DNA from: Synechococcus sp. RS9916
GTDB lineage: Bacteria; Cyanobacteriota; Cyanobacteriia; PCC-6307; Cyanobiaceae
Assembly (NCBI RefSeq): GCF_000153825.1
Contig: NZ_DS022299.1
Span: 523,216-587,215 of the forward strand
DNA length: 64,000 nt
Direction: 5' to 3'
Below the pieces are notes generated by a model. It searched no databases. It saw only the letters and a list, made by a program, of their open reading frames with translations, and was not told the DNA's origin. This document shows, piece after piece, positions 1 through 8,759 of the stretch (positions are counted from its first letter, which is position 1; each line of letters begins with the position of its first letter). The translations under genes were made by a program, and so were the position numbers.

Positions 1-218
1 CCGTCATGGATGCCGGCACCGATCATGGAGTCACCGCTGACGCGCAGAAAAAAGGTGCTGCTGGGGTGGCGGATCAGTTGCTCATTGAGGTCGATGCCGA
101 CATCCACGTAGTCGTCGGCAGGTGACGGGAAACCGGCCGCCACGCGCTCCCCGGCCAGGGGAATGGCCAACGGGCGTCGTTGCGCTCGCAGCGGTAACGG
201 CGTGTTCTGAACGTCCAC
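1..218 (-). CDS. umuD: UmuD-like SOS peptidase S24 (3' end outside window)
   Basis: Only the first 72 codons are in the window; the gene continues past base 1. The reverse-strand translation contains a FPSPADDY segment, then IDLNEQLI, then [10 protein letters not shown], which is the UmuD/LexA self-cleavage and catalytic-serine region (Ser in SGDSM). In the family, UmuD is cleaved with RecA help and joins UmuC to form translesion polymerase V. The chosen start is a GTG at 216-218, about 10 bases after an AGGAGG Shine-Dalgarno. A LexA box lies just upstream (245-258). umuC would be expected downstream, outside the window. A LexA-type repressor is less likely because no helix-turn-helix domain precedes the peptidase part. 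Confidence 0.88.
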   Translation of the reverse strand, partial: MDVQNTPLPLRAQRRPLAIPLAGERVAAGFPSPADDYVDVGIDLNEQLIRHPSSTFFLRVSGDSMIGAGIHD

Positions 219-244
219 GGCACGAACACCTCCTTCCTGTTAAT

Positions 245-258
245 AGTACAGATGTTCT
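245..258 (-). promoter_or_regulatory. LexA (SOS) box upstream of umuD
   Basis: The bases AGTACAGATGTTCT fit the cyanobacterial LexA consensus RGTAC-N3-DGTWC-B at every position. The site is 27 bases upstream of the umuD GTG, where a repressor would block transcription. It also lies in the divergent region before the plus-strand gene at 315, so that gene could be SOS-linked too. The match is seen in the sequence; the regulation is inferred. Confidence 0.75.
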
Positions 259-314
259 GCTGTGTTGGTGGGGGTGGGTGCCGGAAGATGGACGCCCCAC
301 GCCATTGGATCGTT

Positions 315-713
315 ATGGCTGATGCTCCTTATCTGATCGCTTTGGCGTTGTTGGAGCAGAACGGAGCACGAGCCCTGCCTTTGGGGGGACGCTCGCTGCC
401 GGCCGATGCCGACTTGACGCCCGGTGGTGAGCCCCACGTCATGGCCAAGGAGCTCGCCCTGGAGCTGCTGGTTCGGGTGTGGCAACGCAGTGATGATGGA
501 CCGCTTCAGCAGGCCTCACCGCAGGGCAGTTTGTTGCTGGCGGAGGTGCCCATGGGGTGCTTGCCCGAGGATCTGCCGACGCTCAAGGCCGCCTGGTTGA
601 ACAGTGGTGACACCACCGCTTTCCATCAGGGACTGCAGGCCATGGCCGGCCGGGTCTGGACCCTGTCATTCGCCAAGTTTCAGCCCCTTGTCTTTACACC
701 TCTGGCCGCGTGA
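315..713 (+). CDS. Conserved-looking hypothetical protein, 132 aa
   Basis: I do not recognise a family. The protein is soluble, leucine/alanine-rich and without a signal peptide; the C-terminal part (VWTLSFAKFQPLVF) looks like a folded beta-strand ending. The frame is open upstream to an ATG at 252, but that ATG lies inside the LexA box, and the first 21 residues are Cys/Gly-rich and implausible, so the ATG at 315 is preferred; an ATG at 288 is also possible. It is transcribed divergently from umuD. Confidence 0.6.
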   Translation: MADAPYLIALALLEQNGARALPLGGRSLPADADLTPGGEPHVMAKELALELLVRVWQRSDDGPLQQASPQGSLLLAEVPMGCLPEDLPTLKAAWLNSGDTTAFHQGLQAMAGRVWTLSFAKFQPLVFTPLAA

Positions 714-734
714 GCGGTTGGAGGAATCCCGCGA

Positions 735-923
735 TCAACGGCTCTGGTTTTCGTCGAGGGCGGCATCGAGCGTGATGCCGCGGGTTTCTGCTGTGGCCAC
801 AACCTTGTAGGCCGTTTGGCGGTTGTTCACCACATGGCAGTGCTGCTGGGCATCGCAAACCCGGAAGCGCCCTCCGGCCATGAAGTCAGCGGTGAGTCCG
901 GAGGAGGTTCTCAGCATGCGCAT
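735..923 (-). CDS. Small hypothetical protein, 62 aa
   Basis: Short reverse-strand gene with a good ribosome site: GGAG ends 9 bases before the ATG at 921-923. The product has a compact beta-rich middle (GGRFRVCDAQQ, QTAYKVVATAE) and a polar C-terminus. No family is recognised. It stands alone, convergent with the gene ending at 713. Confidence 0.55.
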   Translation of the reverse strand: MRMLRTSSGLTADFMAGGRFRVCDAQQHCHVVNNRQTAYKVVATAETRGITLDAALDENQSR

Positions 924-1399
924 GACGATGATCTCCGGCTTGCGTCATCCTCGGGCCGTTCCCGCGGAGGCGCTTGAGGAGGAATACCTAAAACCAAGGG
1001 CAATTGAGCGATTGCGCTCATGGATCTCAGTGCACCAATGCTTAGACCGGATTTAACCCTGCGGTTGAACGTCATGACTGCATCAAGGCCGTCAACGCAT
1101 CAGCCTGAAGCGCACTCTCCCTCATGCCAGATTCCGCCTCGTCCCCAGACGATTCAGGCTCTGCTCAGCCTCGCTTGGCTCCATCCCCGCAGTGAGCGTC
1201 CGTCCTGGTTGCGGGCCGAACTTGGCGAATCTGGCCCGGACTGAAGCCAGTTCTCAGTTGTCCTTCGGTTGGATGACGGCTGCCTGAAGGAGGCTGAAGA
1301 CAGCTGGAGCGGTTGATGTGGCTGTCTGTTCCCGATACGGCGCGCCGGGTTGCGGAACGGCGTGCTGCTTGGCCACGGCAGAGCAGTTTGCTTTTTACG
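924..1399. other. Stretch with no assigned gene
   Basis: Open frames here are short, proline/arginine-rich and lack ribosome sites. One 23-codon frame starting ATG at 1123 reads like the N-terminus of a real protein (MPDSASSPDDSG) but stops at once, and a neighbouring frame continues to about 1244. This could be the remains of a decayed gene, but the evidence is weak. Confidence 0.3.
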
Positions 1400-1627
1400 T
1401 CAAGAACGAACCGCCGTTTCAGGCCTATTGCCCTTTGGTGGCGCGTTACGGAGAAACCCTGTTGGGATCATCCCGGTATGCCCATGCTGATGGGCGCCAT
1501 TGAAGCGATCAGCGCTGCTTGGCTGCCATTGCATCGGTGCAATGGCAGGAATGGGAGTTGAGGGTTGGAGCGTGAGGGCAGACATCAGGGCCAGGCCGAC
1601 GCCGATCAGGCCTGATTCGAACGACAT
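1400..1627 (-). CDS. Possible small exported protein, 75 aa
   Basis: The reverse-strand frame opens with a hydrophobic stretch (about residues 5-20, SGLIGVGLALMSALTL) that could be a signal or anchor sequence, followed by a Pro/His-rich tail. There is no clear Shine-Dalgarno before the ATG. Three plus-strand frames cover the same bases, so it may be fortuitous. Function unknown. Confidence 0.3.
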   Translation of the reverse strand: MSFESGLIGVGLALMSALTLQPSTPIPAIAPMQWQPSSADRFNGAHQHGHTGMIPTGFLRNAPPKGNRPETAVRS

Positions 1628-1706
1628 AGATGGGATGGCAGTGGAGGTGTTGATCTCCGGATGCCTTCACCGTCGCTTCGCTGGTCTCAGCGCAAGATGA
1701 TCTTGA

Positions 1707-1895
1707 TCACAACGCGCTGTGATTTGGGTCACGCGCTAACCCCAGAGCGTTGGAGGCGCGGCGCAGATTGGCGCGTTCCAGCTGGGGACGTTTGCTCTCG
1801 ACCAGGTGATAGCTGGACACCACACAGCAGGACTCAAAGCCGTCCTGCTGGAGGCAGACCCTTAGGCAACCGTCCGCAAGTGGTGTGACCTCCAT
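1707..1895 (-). CDS. Hypothetical protein, 62 aa, downstream of rlmH
   Basis: A 62-residue product starting at ATG 1893-1895; the frame is open further upstream to 2009, but that would overlap rlmH. The sequence has a beta-like core (MEVTPLADGCLRVCLQQ, then CCVVSSYHLVE) with four cysteines, and ends polar. A weak AAGAG sits about 7 bases before the ATG. It is the last gene of the minus-strand cluster that starts at 3355. No family recognised. Confidence 0.5.
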   Translation of the reverse strand: MEVTPLADGCLRVCLQQDGFESCCVVSSYHLVESKRPQLERANLRRASNALGLARDPNHSAL

Positions 1896-1980
1896 GGGCA
1901 GCTCTTGGCCGTTAGGGCCATCCTGATGGGCTTGCGCCCCACTGACCAGAGGGCATTTGTGCTTAATGCAGGATGCGTGC

Positions 1981-2415
1981 TTAAGCCCGGTGATAAGGGC
2001 TGCCGGCACGGATCGTCTGGGCCCTGAACAGCTGTTCCAGCAGCAGCAGCCTGGCCAGTTCGTGCGGGAAGGTCATCGGAGACAGAGAGAGCTGCCAGGC
2101 CGCGGATGCCTTCAGTTCCGCGGTGATGCCATCGGCACCACCGATCACGAAAGCCAGCCGCTGGGATCCATAGCCCCCCAACCGGGAGGCAAAAGTGACC
2201 GAGTCGATGGTTTTGCCCTGTTCCATCAGGATCACGGGCACCTCGTCAGGGCGAAGCGCTTGGCGGATGGCTTCGGCTTCCTTTTCAGGAGTGCTGTCGC
2301 GGAGTTCGGTGATGGTCAGACCAGGAAGACGCTTGAGGTAAAGCGCAATGCCTTCCTGCACCCAGCTTTTGCGAACCTTGCCAACCGCCAGGATTCGACA
2401 GCGGGCCGGGTTCAA
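1981..2415 (-). CDS. rlmH: 23S rRNA pseudouridine-1915 N3-methyltransferase RlmH
   Basis: Full-length (144 aa) SPOUT-class methyltransferase. RlmH methylates N3 of pseudouridine 1915 in helix 69 of 23S rRNA on the assembled ribosome, using SAM. Seen here: an N-terminal strand ([13 protein letters not shown]), the SAM-binding knot region with FVIGGADG, and the family C-terminal signature ending GSPYHRA. The ATG overlaps the stop of the upstream gene by 4 bases, so the two are probably translationally coupled. Confidence 0.93.
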   Translation of the reverse strand: MNPARCRILAVGKVRKSWVQEGIALYLKRLPGLTITELRDSTPEKEAEAIRQALRPDEVPVILMEQGKTIDSVTFASRLGGYGSQRLAFVIGGADGITAELKASAAWQLSLSPMTFPHELARLLLLEQLFRAQTIRAGSPYHRA

Positions 2416-2879
2416 GCCCCATCCTCGTCGTCTTCCAGGAACAGCTGGCCGAAGGCGACATACATGCTCTCTTCTTCGCTGCCTGGGGCCACCTTGATCC
2501 GGCGGGGTTGGGTGTTCTTGCCTTTGCCCTGCTGACGACCGGGTGGCGAGGGCAGTGGTCCCGCTCCTGTGGATGGCGCCGGTGTTGTTGCGCTGCCACC
2601 AGCGGGGGAGCGGTTGGTGGCTTGACGACGCCGCTCGTCCTCGGCTTTTTGCTCCGCCTGTTTCAGGCGGGCCATCAAATGCTCCGGAACCGTTCCATCG
2701 GCGCTGACCGTCATCAGCTCGTGGAACAGCGCCTGGGGGTTCTCCTCGGTTTCCACCCGATGGCGCTTGTGCGTGGCCTTCGCGCGGGACTCTGCCTTGG
2801 GTTCGGGTTTCGCCAGCGGTTCCGGCAACTGGCGTCCCAGCTGCCTCAGGCGTTCCATGCTGCGGGGATCAAAGCTCAT
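2412..2879 (-). CDS. Hypothetical protein, 155 aa, with a low-complexity middle
   Basis: Charged, largely disordered protein. Residues about 1-50 are basic, about 50-85 form a predicted helical segment ([20 protein letters not shown]), then a Gly/Pro/Ser linker, then a conserved-looking C-terminus ([21 protein letters not shown]). I do not recognise a family. Its start overlaps the stop of the pentapeptide gene (TGATG), and its end overlaps rlmH by 4 bases, so it sits mid-operon. Confidence 0.7.
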   Translation of the reverse strand: MSFDPRSMERLRQLGRQLPEPLAKPEPKAESRAKATHKRHRVETEENPQALFHELMTVSADGTVPEHLMARLKQAEQKAEDERRRQATNRSPAGGSATTPAPSTGAGPLPSPPGRQQGKGKNTQPRRIKVAPGSEEESMYVAFGQLFLEDDEDGA

Positions 2880-3355
2880 CAGCAGCCCAGGGTGTCGCGG
2901 GTGTCGCGGCCCGTCACGGGATTGGTGCCTTCGGCGGCGGCGCAGAGCGTCTTCAGAGCATCACCGCGAAACGGAACGTTGGTGAAGTCAGCGCCGGTGA
3001 TGATCACGTTGCTGAAGCGGGTGTTGAACGCAAAAGCGTCCTCCAATACAGCATTGGTCAGGTTGGTGCCATCCAGCACTGCTGAGTCCAACGTGGCATC
3101 GCGCAAATTGGTGTCAGTCAGGTTGGCGTCCTGAAGTTTGGCGCCGTAGAGGCTGGCGCCCTGGAGGTCGCTGCCGGAGAAATCGGCTTCCCGCAGATTG
3201 GTCAGATTGAAGGTCACCCCCTGCATCTCACGGTTGGTGAAATCGGATCCGATTAACACCTGTTTGGCGTAATCCATAGCGGCATGGGCCGGAGCAAGCG
3301 GCAAGGTGATCGCCAGCAGCAAGGCGATCAGAGGAGCCAACAGGCGGCGGGGCAT
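2879..3355 (-). CDS. Exported (probably lumenal) pentapeptide-repeat protein
   Basis: A 158-residue protein with a clear signal peptide (MPRRLLAPLIALLLAI, then cleavage near AHA-A at about residue 25). The mature part carries roughly 14 A(D/N)LxX-type pentapeptide repeats (for example ADFSG, ANLTD, TNLRD, AVLDG), which fold as a right-handed four-sided beta helix. Several cyanobacterial lumenal pentapeptide proteins have this layout; their role is not known. The frame is open upstream to 3460, but the signal peptide fixes the start at 3355. First gene of the minus-strand cluster. Confidence 0.85.
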   Translation of the reverse strand: MPRRLLAPLIALLLAITLPLAPAHAAMDYAKQVLIGSDFTNREMQGVTFNLTNLREADFSGSDLQGASLYGAKLQDANLTDTNLRDATLDSAVLDGTNLTNAVLEDAFAFNTRFSNVIITGADFTNVPFRGDALKTLCAAAEGTNPVTGRDTRDTLGC

Positions 3356-3473
3356 CGGCGGTGGGGGATCACAGCCCAACCCTAGGGCGCGTGAGCGAAT
3401 CCCAGTCCATTGGGCGCACCATCTCGCGCTGAGTTCAAGGTCTGGGGAGAATGCCGTCAAGACGAGAGCCCGG

Positions 3474-4004
3474 GTGGTGTTGCAAGGTCCCCAGCTGCTT
3501 CGGGCAAAGACGGATCAGGTTTTGTTGTCTCAGGTGCCAAGGCCTCAGCATCTTTGGCATGCCCTGCGCACCGGAATTGCCGCAGCTACGGCCTACGGGC
3601 TCGCCGAATGGATTGGCATTCCTGAGTCCTATTGGGCTGCCATTTCCGCAATCATCGTCATGCAGTCCTCGCTGGGTGCTGCTTGGTCAACATCCAAGCA
3701 ACGCCTGCTCGGAACCCTGCTGGGCGTGGTGCTGGGCGCCTGTCTGGTCAGTGCTTTGGGCACCCCTCATGTGGCCTTTTATGGCCTGGTGATGGTGCTG
3801 CTTGGCGGGCTTTGCTCCCTCTTGCGCATGGAGGTGATCGGCTATCGCTTTGCCGGTGTCACCTTCACCATCGTGGTGCTTGTGGCTGACCCTCAGCAGG
3901 TGTGGTGGGTGGGCCTTTACCGCTTTCTTGAGGTGTCGTTAGGGATCACCACCAGCCTGGTGGTGACAGCGGTGAGTGCGCGGCTGACGCGGCTGAGCGC
4001 TTGA
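3474..4004 (+). CDS. FUSC / aromatic-acid-exporter-type membrane protein
   Basis: About 176 residues with four to five hydrophobic segments. The N-terminal part (HALRTGIAAATAYGLAEWIG, then SYWAAISAIIVMQSSLGAAW) fits the FUSC/ArAE half-module of cyanobacterial putative exporters. It lacks the large cytoplasmic domain of full-length family members. No ATG lies near the conserved start; GTG codons at 3474 and 3477 are the best choice, and the frame is open from 3306. Substrate unknown. Confidence 0.72.
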   Translation: MVLQGPQLLRAKTDQVLLSQVPRPQHLWHALRTGIAAATAYGLAEWIGIPESYWAAISAIIVMQSSLGAAWSTSKQRLLGTLLGVVLGACLVSALGTPHVAFYGLVMVLLGGLCSLLRMEVIGYRFAGVTFTIVVLVADPQQVWWVGLYRFLEVSLGITTSLVVTAVSARLTRLSA

Positions 4005-4096
4005 CGCAGGGCTGCGGATGATCTGGGCTGGCGGGTGATCCGAACGCGACGGATCAAGCGGGGAATCCTTCGGTTGATCCGTGGCTCTGGGTTGCC

Positions 4097-4492
4097 ATGT
4101 CATCACCATCCCTCAACGATCCGGGTCGATGGGCGGAGCAGAAGGTGCTGTTGTTGCTCAGCGCACGCGGATGGACCTGTTTGGCGGAACGGTGGCGATG
4201 TCGTTTTGGTGAACTCGATTTGGTGATGGCCAAACAGAAAGGGAGTGAGGGCCGTCTGCTGGTGGTTGAAGTCAAGGCGCGCCGGCGCTGCGGTCGCGAT
4301 GGTTGGGGAGTCGCAGCTTGCAATGCCGGCAAGCTTCAACGCCTGGCCAGGGCCATGGCCTGTTGGCGGATGGCCAATCCTTGGACTGCGACTTGGTCCA
4401 TGGAGCTGGTGGTGGCCCTCGTGCCCTTGCCGCCTAACCGCAAGCCCGTTCGCTGGATACCCGTCGTCGATGGGGTCAACAGGCTTGGATGA
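4097..4492 (+). CDS. YraN-family (UPF0102) nuclease-fold protein
   Basis: A 131-residue protein with the YraN layout: an N-terminal helix (GRWAEQKVLLLLSARG), then the restriction-endonuclease-like motif FGELDLVM and LLVVEVKAR (the E-x-D...ExK metal site), then the basic C-terminal half. The biochemical role of YraN is unsettled. Almost its whole length lies opposite the 3' extension of the lipoprotein frame on the minus strand, which supports the view that the extension is not real coding sequence. Confidence 0.85.
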   Translation: MSSPSLNDPGRWAEQKVLLLLSARGWTCLAERWRCRFGELDLVMAKQKGSEGRLLVVEVKARRRCGRDGWGVAACNAGKLQRLARAMACWRMANPWTATWSMELVVALVPLPPNRKPVRWIPVVDGVNRLG

Positions 4493-5311
4493 AAGGAGGT
4501 CGAGGCCATCAAGAAGAAGAAATGCGTTCTGGTGTGTGATTGGCGCTGCGTCATCGCTTCTCTTTCCTGGCCTGAATGAAGACTTTGCCGATGAAGGTGA
4601 TGTGTTGATGCGTTGGTAGCGAATACTCACGAATTGTCCGGGGGCACCAGGGGCACGACTGGCGCGATAGCGTTCAGTCAGACGATTTCCAGAAAGCTCG
4701 TAATAGGATTGATTGCGTTCAGTATTAGGGGGTGTATCGAGCAGGCCGGAGAGAGTTTTGTGGCACAGCTCGCTTGAAGGAACGTAGCTGATGCGATAGA
4801 CGTAATTGCCTTCAATGCGTAGGTGAAAATGGTTGCGATCCCGATCGCTTGTTTTGTACATCGCTTGCGCCAGGCATTGCTGTTCTGGAAGCCTGGATAG
4901 ACCTAATCCTTGCGGGAGAGGCAGTGGCTCAATCCGGTCAAATACTGTTTTTGTTTTGGTGTTGAGATCGAGGCTGTAGAAGCTGTCGTGATTGGTCTGC
5001 CTGTAGATCACTGGTTGCCCTTTGGCATCCTTGGATTCGTTGAAACGAATGGCTAACAAGGTTTTTCTGCAACGCCCTTCATGCATCTCCATCGCCCAGA
5101 GTGCGCCATTCTTTCTGGCCAGGCGCAGTTGGGGGGAAGCGGCTGGATCACGATTGACGAAATCGGTCTGGCGAAAGCAACGACTTTCAGGATTGTCGGT
5201 GTTGCTTTGAGTTGTTTGATTGGGGTTCCACGCACTGTTGCTACAGCCGCTGATGACCAACAGTCCTGCCAAGGAGGTGGTGAGAGCGTGGGCAGTTGCT
5301 GGAATGGTCAT
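4103..5311 (-). CDS. Putative lipoprotein; 3' end probably frameshifted
   Basis: Starts at ATG 5309-5311 with a lipoprotein signal (LAGLLVISGC, lipobox Cys near residue 22), followed by about 200 residues of plausible secreted protein with scattered cysteines. No family recognised. The open frame as sequenced runs to 4103, covering yraN completely in antisense. After about base 4640 the translation becomes Pro/Ser/His-rich and looks non-genic. In the neighbouring reverse frame the same bases read TIREYSLPTHQHITFIGKVF and stop at 4551, a natural beta-strand ending. A one-base error or true frameshift in the G-run at 4640-4644 would join the two. The true end is therefore probably 4551, giving a protein of about 250 residues. 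Confidence 0.6.
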   Translation of the reverse strand: MTIPATAHALTTSLAGLLVISGCSNSAWNPNQTTQSNTDNPESRCFRQTDFVNRDPAASPQLRLARKNGALWAMEMHEGRCRKTLLAIRFNESKDAKGQPVIYRQTNHDSFYSLDLNTKTKTVFDRIEPLPLPQGLGLSRLPEQQCLAQAMYKTSDRDRNHFHLRIEGNYVYRISYVPSSELCHKTLSGLLDTPPNTERNQSYYELSGNRLTERYRASRAPGAPGQFVSIRYQRINTSPSSAKSSFRPGKRSDDAAPITHQNAFLLLDGLDLLSSKPVDPIDDGYPANGLAVRRQGHEGHHQLHGPSRSPRIGHPPTGHGPGQALKLAGIASCDSPTIATAAPARLDFNHQQTALTPFLFGHHQIEFTKTTSPPFRQTGPSACAEQQQHLLLRPSTRIVEGW

Positions 5312-5427
5312 GTCACTGATCAACAGACTTCCCTCGACCGTATGCAGAGTCATCGCTCTCGCCGATGACTGCGATCACAGCGCCCGTTGATCTCCTGACT
5401 GATCCGGTGATCCTTCAGGCTGGAGCA

Positions 5428-6261
5428 ATGAGCTTTTCTGGACACACCGCCCGCAAGCGCTTCGGCCAGCACTGGTTGCGGGATGAGCGGGTGCTGGATC
5501 ACATCCTGGAGGCTTCCGGGTTGCAGGCTGACGACCGGGTGCTGGAGGTGGGTCCGGGGCGGGGTGCTCTGACCGAACGGCTTTTGCGCTCCCCCGCAGC
5601 GGCGGTTCATGCGGTGGAACTCGACCGCGATCTGGTAGCCGGATTGCGGGATCGTTTCGGCTCCGATGGGCGTTTCTCTTTGCGCGAAGGCGATGTGCTG
5701 GATGTCCCCCTGACCCTTCCAGACGAGGGGTTGGCGACCAAGGTGGTGGCCAACATCCCCTACAACATCACAGGCCCCTTGATGGAGCGTTTGATCGGTC
5801 GACTCGATCGACCTGTTGACCCTCCCTATCAGCGTCTGGTGTTGCTGGTGCAAAAGGAAGTGGCTGAACGCATCCGAGCGCGACCTGGCCATAGCAGCTT
5901 TTCGGCTTTGAGCGTGCGCATGCAGCTGCTCGCCCAGTGCAGCACGGTCTGCCCTGTGCCGCCCCGTTGTTTTCAGCCTCCACCGAAGGTGCAGTCGGAA
6001 GTGATTCGACTGGATCCCCTGCCCATGCAGCAGCGCCCTGAGCCTGCTTTGGCCCGGCGCGTTGAGAGTCTGCTCAAGCAGGCTTTCCTCGCCAGGCGCA
6101 AGATGCTGCGCAACACGTTGGCGGGCCTTTGCCCTCCCGAACAGCTGCAGATGTTGGCTGCTGCTGCTGGCATTGATCTTCAGCAACGGCCCCAGGAAGT
6201 GGCCCCTGCCGCCTGGGTGGAACTGGCCAGGGGTTTGAATCAGGCCGACTCCGCCGCTTGA
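5428..6261 (+). CDS. rsmA: 16S rRNA dimethyladenosine transferase RsmA (KsgA)
   Basis: A 277-residue rRNA adenine dimethyltransferase, which dimethylates A1518 and A1519 near the 3' end of 16S rRNA during 30S assembly. Visible motifs: RFGQHWL (residues 11-17), SAM-binding VGPGRG (41-46), acidic VELD of motif II, and catalytic NIPY (109-112). The start MSFSGH at 5428 follows a GGAG; the frame opens earlier at 5365, but the extra 21 residues have no counterpart in the family. First gene of a plus-strand run with ispE 4 bases downstream. Confidence 0.95.
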   Translation: MSFSGHTARKRFGQHWLRDERVLDHILEASGLQADDRVLEVGPGRGALTERLLRSPAAAVHAVELDRDLVAGLRDRFGSDGRFSLREGDVLDVPLTLPDEGLATKVVANIPYNITGPLMERLIGRLDRPVDPPYQRLVLLVQKEVAERIRARPGHSSFSALSVRMQLLAQCSTVCPVPPRCFQPPPKVQSEVIRLDPLPMQQRPEPALARRVESLLKQAFLARRKMLRNTLAGLCPPEQLQMLAAAAGIDLQQRPQEVAPAAWVELARGLNQADSAA

Positions 6262-6265
6262 TCGG

Positions 6266-7198
6266 ATGACGGCCACGGTTCGTGTTCTGGCTCCAGCCAA
6301 GATCAACCTGCATCTGGAAGTGCTCGGTCTGCGCGCCGACGGGTTCCACGAACTGGCCATGGTGATGCAGAGCATCGATCTGGCCGACGAACTGATCTGT
6401 GACAACACCGCCGATGGTCAGATCCATCTCAGCTGCGACGTCGAAGGTCTCAGCACCGGCGGGGACAACCTGATCACCCGCGCAGCAGAGCTGTTGCGCA
6501 GTCGGTCGGGCTTCAACGAACTGGGTGCTTCGATCCAGCTCAAGAAAAAGATCCCCATCGGGGCCGGTCTGGCGGGGGGCTCCAGTGATGGTGCTGCGGC
6601 GTTGGTGGCGCTCAACATCCTCTGGGGTCTGGGCCATGCGCCCGCAGACCTCGAAGTGATGGCGGCAGAGCTCGGTTCGGACATGCCTTTCTGTATCCGC
6701 GGGGGCACACAGCTCTGTTTCGGCCGGGGTGAACAACTCGAGCCCTGCTCCCCAGCGGATCAGGCCATGGGCATCGTGTTGGTGAAGGATCCGAGCGTCA
6801 GTGTCTCCACCCCCTGGGCCTATGGCGAGTGCCGCAGGCTGCGCGGTGCGTCCTATCTCGAAGGTGACGCAGCTTTTGCTGAGCGCCGCCAAGGTCTGCG
6901 GGCGTCTGATTGGCTCAACCCGTTGCGGCCTGACACCCCCCCTCCACTGCAGAACGATCTCCAGACGGTGGTGGCGCCGCAGACGGCCTCGGTGCGCACT
7001 GCACTCGCGTTGCTGGAAGCCCTTCCAGGTCAGCTGCGGGTTGCGATGAGCGGTTCAGGGCCAAGTTGCTTTGCTCTCTTTGCCAATCGAGAGCAGGCCG
7101 ATCAAGCGCTGGAAGCCCATCGCAGCAGCTTTGAGCAGGCTGGCTTGGCCTGCTGGAGTTGTTCGATGCAGCCTGAGGGCGTCAAGCTGGCCCCATGA
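6266..7198 (+). CDS. ispE: 4-diphosphocytidyl-2-C-methyl-D-erythritol kinase
   Basis: A 310-residue GHMP kinase of the MEP isoprenoid pathway; it phosphorylates CDP-ME on the 2-hydroxyl, supplying precursors for carotenoids, phytol and quinones. Seen: AKINLHL near residues 11-17, the ATP-binding [14 protein letters not shown] at about 97-110, and the C-terminal GHMP glycine motif [11 protein letters not shown]. Length is normal. It starts 4 bases after rsmA and overlaps the next gene by 4 bases, so it is part of an operon. Confidence 0.95.
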   Translation: MTATVRVLAPAKINLHLEVLGLRADGFHELAMVMQSIDLADELICDNTADGQIHLSCDVEGLSTGGDNLITRAAELLRSRSGFNELGASIQLKKKIPIGAGLAGGSSDGAAALVALNILWGLGHAPADLEVMAAELGSDMPFCIRGGTQLCFGRGEQLEPCSPADQAMGIVLVKDPSVSVSTPWAYGECRRLRGASYLEGDAAFAERRQGLRASDWLNPLRPDTPPPLQNDLQTVVAPQTASVRTALALLEALPGQLRVAMSGSGPSCFALFANREQADQALEAHRSSFEQAGLACWSCSMQPEGVKLAP

Positions 7199-7569
7199 GC
7201 AGTCAAGACAGCAACGCCAAGGGGGTCGACGATCCTTCCTCTGAGGGAGATTCAGCCGCCTCCAAGAGTGCAGAGGACACGGTCGCCAGCAAGCCGCGCA
7301 AAGGCCCCCTCAGCTTTTTGTCGGGTTCGGCTACCAGCCTGGTGCTGGCCTGGTTCAGCTGGGGGTTCAGCAAGCGAATGGTGCTGTACTTCGCAGAACA
7401 CTCGACCCATTTCAGTTCGTCGATCGCCCAGAGCATCGCCACCGCATTGAAGACGTTGATGACGGGCATGTGTTTCCTGGCCACCTTCAGCTTCGCGTTC
7501 ATCGGTCTGGGGCTGTTTCTTGTGTTTCTTCGCAGTCTTTTCATAGGCGAACAACCTGACGCTGCCTAG
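7195..7569 (+). CDS. DUF3082-type cyanobacterial membrane protein
   Basis: A 124-residue protein: a charged, disordered N-terminal 40 residues, then a segment with two membrane helices (about 48-62 and 85-117, [21 protein letters not shown]). The pattern fits the uncharacterised DUF3082 family found next to ispE in cyanobacteria. Start overlaps ispE by 4 bases (ATGA). Function unknown. Confidence 0.75.
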   Translation: MSSQDSNAKGVDDPSSEGDSAASKSAEDTVASKPRKGPLSFLSGSATSLVLAWFSWGFSKRMVLYFAEHSTHFSSSIAQSIATALKTLMTGMCFLATFSFAFIGLGLFLVFLRSLFIGEQPDAA

Positions 7570-7613
7570 GGTTTTGCCATTGATTCCCGCGTTTTTACCG
7601 CGGTACGGAACCA

Positions 7614-7709
7614 ATGACTCCCCACGACCTCGGCCTGCTGGTGCTGTTGCTTTCTCCAGGTTTGTTGCTGTCGGTGCTTCTGCTCACAACCTTTGCTGCT
7701 GGAGGCTGA
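7614..7709 (+). CDS. Single-helix membrane peptide, 31 aa
   Basis: A short frame starting MTPHDLGLL and ending TTFAAGG, with one continuous leucine-rich transmembrane segment. A GGAA lies 4-7 bases before the ATG. It sits between the DUF3082 gene and pdhB in the same direction. It resembles photosystem or cytochrome b6f small subunits in size only; I cannot match it to PetG/L/M/N or a Psb peptide. The regular hydrophobic pattern and clean codon use suggest a real gene. Confidence 0.55.
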   Translation: MTPHDLGLLVLLLSPGLLLSVLLLTTFAAGG

Positions 7710-7771
7710 ATCTGCACGGGCTGAGATAGCTTGGCCGCTGACGCCGGCATGGCCGGGATATCAGCAACGCC

Positions 7772-8755
7772 GTGGCAGGGACGCTTCTCTTCAACGCACT
7801 CCGTGAAGCCATCGACGAGGAGATGGCCCGTGATCCTCACGTCTGTGTGATGGGGGAGGATGTCGGTCAATACGGCGGCTCCTACAAAGTCACCAAGGAT
7901 CTGTACGAGAAATACGGCGAATTGCGGGTGTTGGACACGCCCATCGCTGAGAACAGCTTCACAGGCATGGCTGTGGGTGCTGCCATGACAGGCCTGCGCC
8001 CGATCGTGGAGGGCATGAACATGGGCTTCCTCCTCCTGGCCTTCAACCAGATCTCCAACAACATGGGGATGCTCCGCTACACCAGCGGTGGCAATTTCAC
8101 GATCCCGACGGTGGTGCGTGGTCCCGGTGGTGTGGGCCGTCAGCTGGGTGCTGAACACAGCCAACGCCTGGAGGCCTATTTCCATGCGGTGCCGGGCATC
8201 AAGATCGTGGCCTGCAGCACCCCCACCAATGCCAAGGGCCTGATGAAGGCTGCCATTCGCGACAACAACCCGGTGCTCTTCTTTGAGCACGTGCTGCTCT
8301 ACAACCTCACCGAAGATCTGCCTGAAGGGGATTACGTCTGCGCCCTGGATCAGGCGGATCTGGTGCAGGAAGGCTCGGACGTCACGATCCTGACCTACTC
8401 ACGCATGCGTCACCACTGTCTCAAGGCGGTGGAGCAGCTGGAGGCCGATGGCATCAGCGTGGAACTGATCGACCTGATCAGTCTCAAGCCTTTCGATATG
8501 GAGACCATTGGTCGCTCCATCCGCAAGACCCACAAGGTGATTGTGGTGGAGGAGTGCATGAAGACCGGCGGTATCGGTGCTGAGCTGATTGCCCTGATCA
8601 CCGAGCAGTGCTTCGACGATCTCGACGCCCGTCCGGTGCGTCTTTCCAGTCAAGACATTCCGACTCCCTACAACGGCAATCTCGAAAATCTGACGATCAT
8701 CCAGCCCCATCAGATCGTTGAGGCGGCTCAGCAGATCGTCCGCGAGGGGCTCTGA
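7772..8755 (+). CDS. pdhB: Pyruvate dehydrogenase E1 component, beta subunit
   Basis: A 327-residue transketolase-like subunit that pairs with PdhA to decarboxylate pyruvate with thiamine diphosphate and pass the acetyl group to E2. Seen: [16 protein letters not shown] near residue 26, DTPIAENSF, the central [11 protein letters not shown], and the C-terminal domain starting near TILTYSRM. The start is a GTG at 7772. It ends 4 bases before secD. pdhA is not in the window, as is usual for the dispersed cyanobacterial pdh genes. Confidence 0.94.
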   Translation: MAGTLLFNALREAIDEEMARDPHVCVMGEDVGQYGGSYKVTKDLYEKYGELRVLDTPIAENSFTGMAVGAAMTGLRPIVEGMNMGFLLLAFNQISNNMGMLRYTSGGNFTIPTVVRGPGGVGRQLGAEHSQRLEAYFHAVPGIKIVACSTPTNAKGLMKAAIRDNNPVLFFEHVLLYNLTEDLPEGDYVCALDQADLVQEGSDVTILTYSRMRHHCLKAVEQLEADGISVELIDLISLKPFDMETIGRSIRKTHKVIVVEECMKTGGIGAELIALITEQCFDDLDARPVRLSSQDIPTPYNGNLENLTIIQPHQIVEAAQQIVREGL

Positions 8756-8759
8756 GGCA

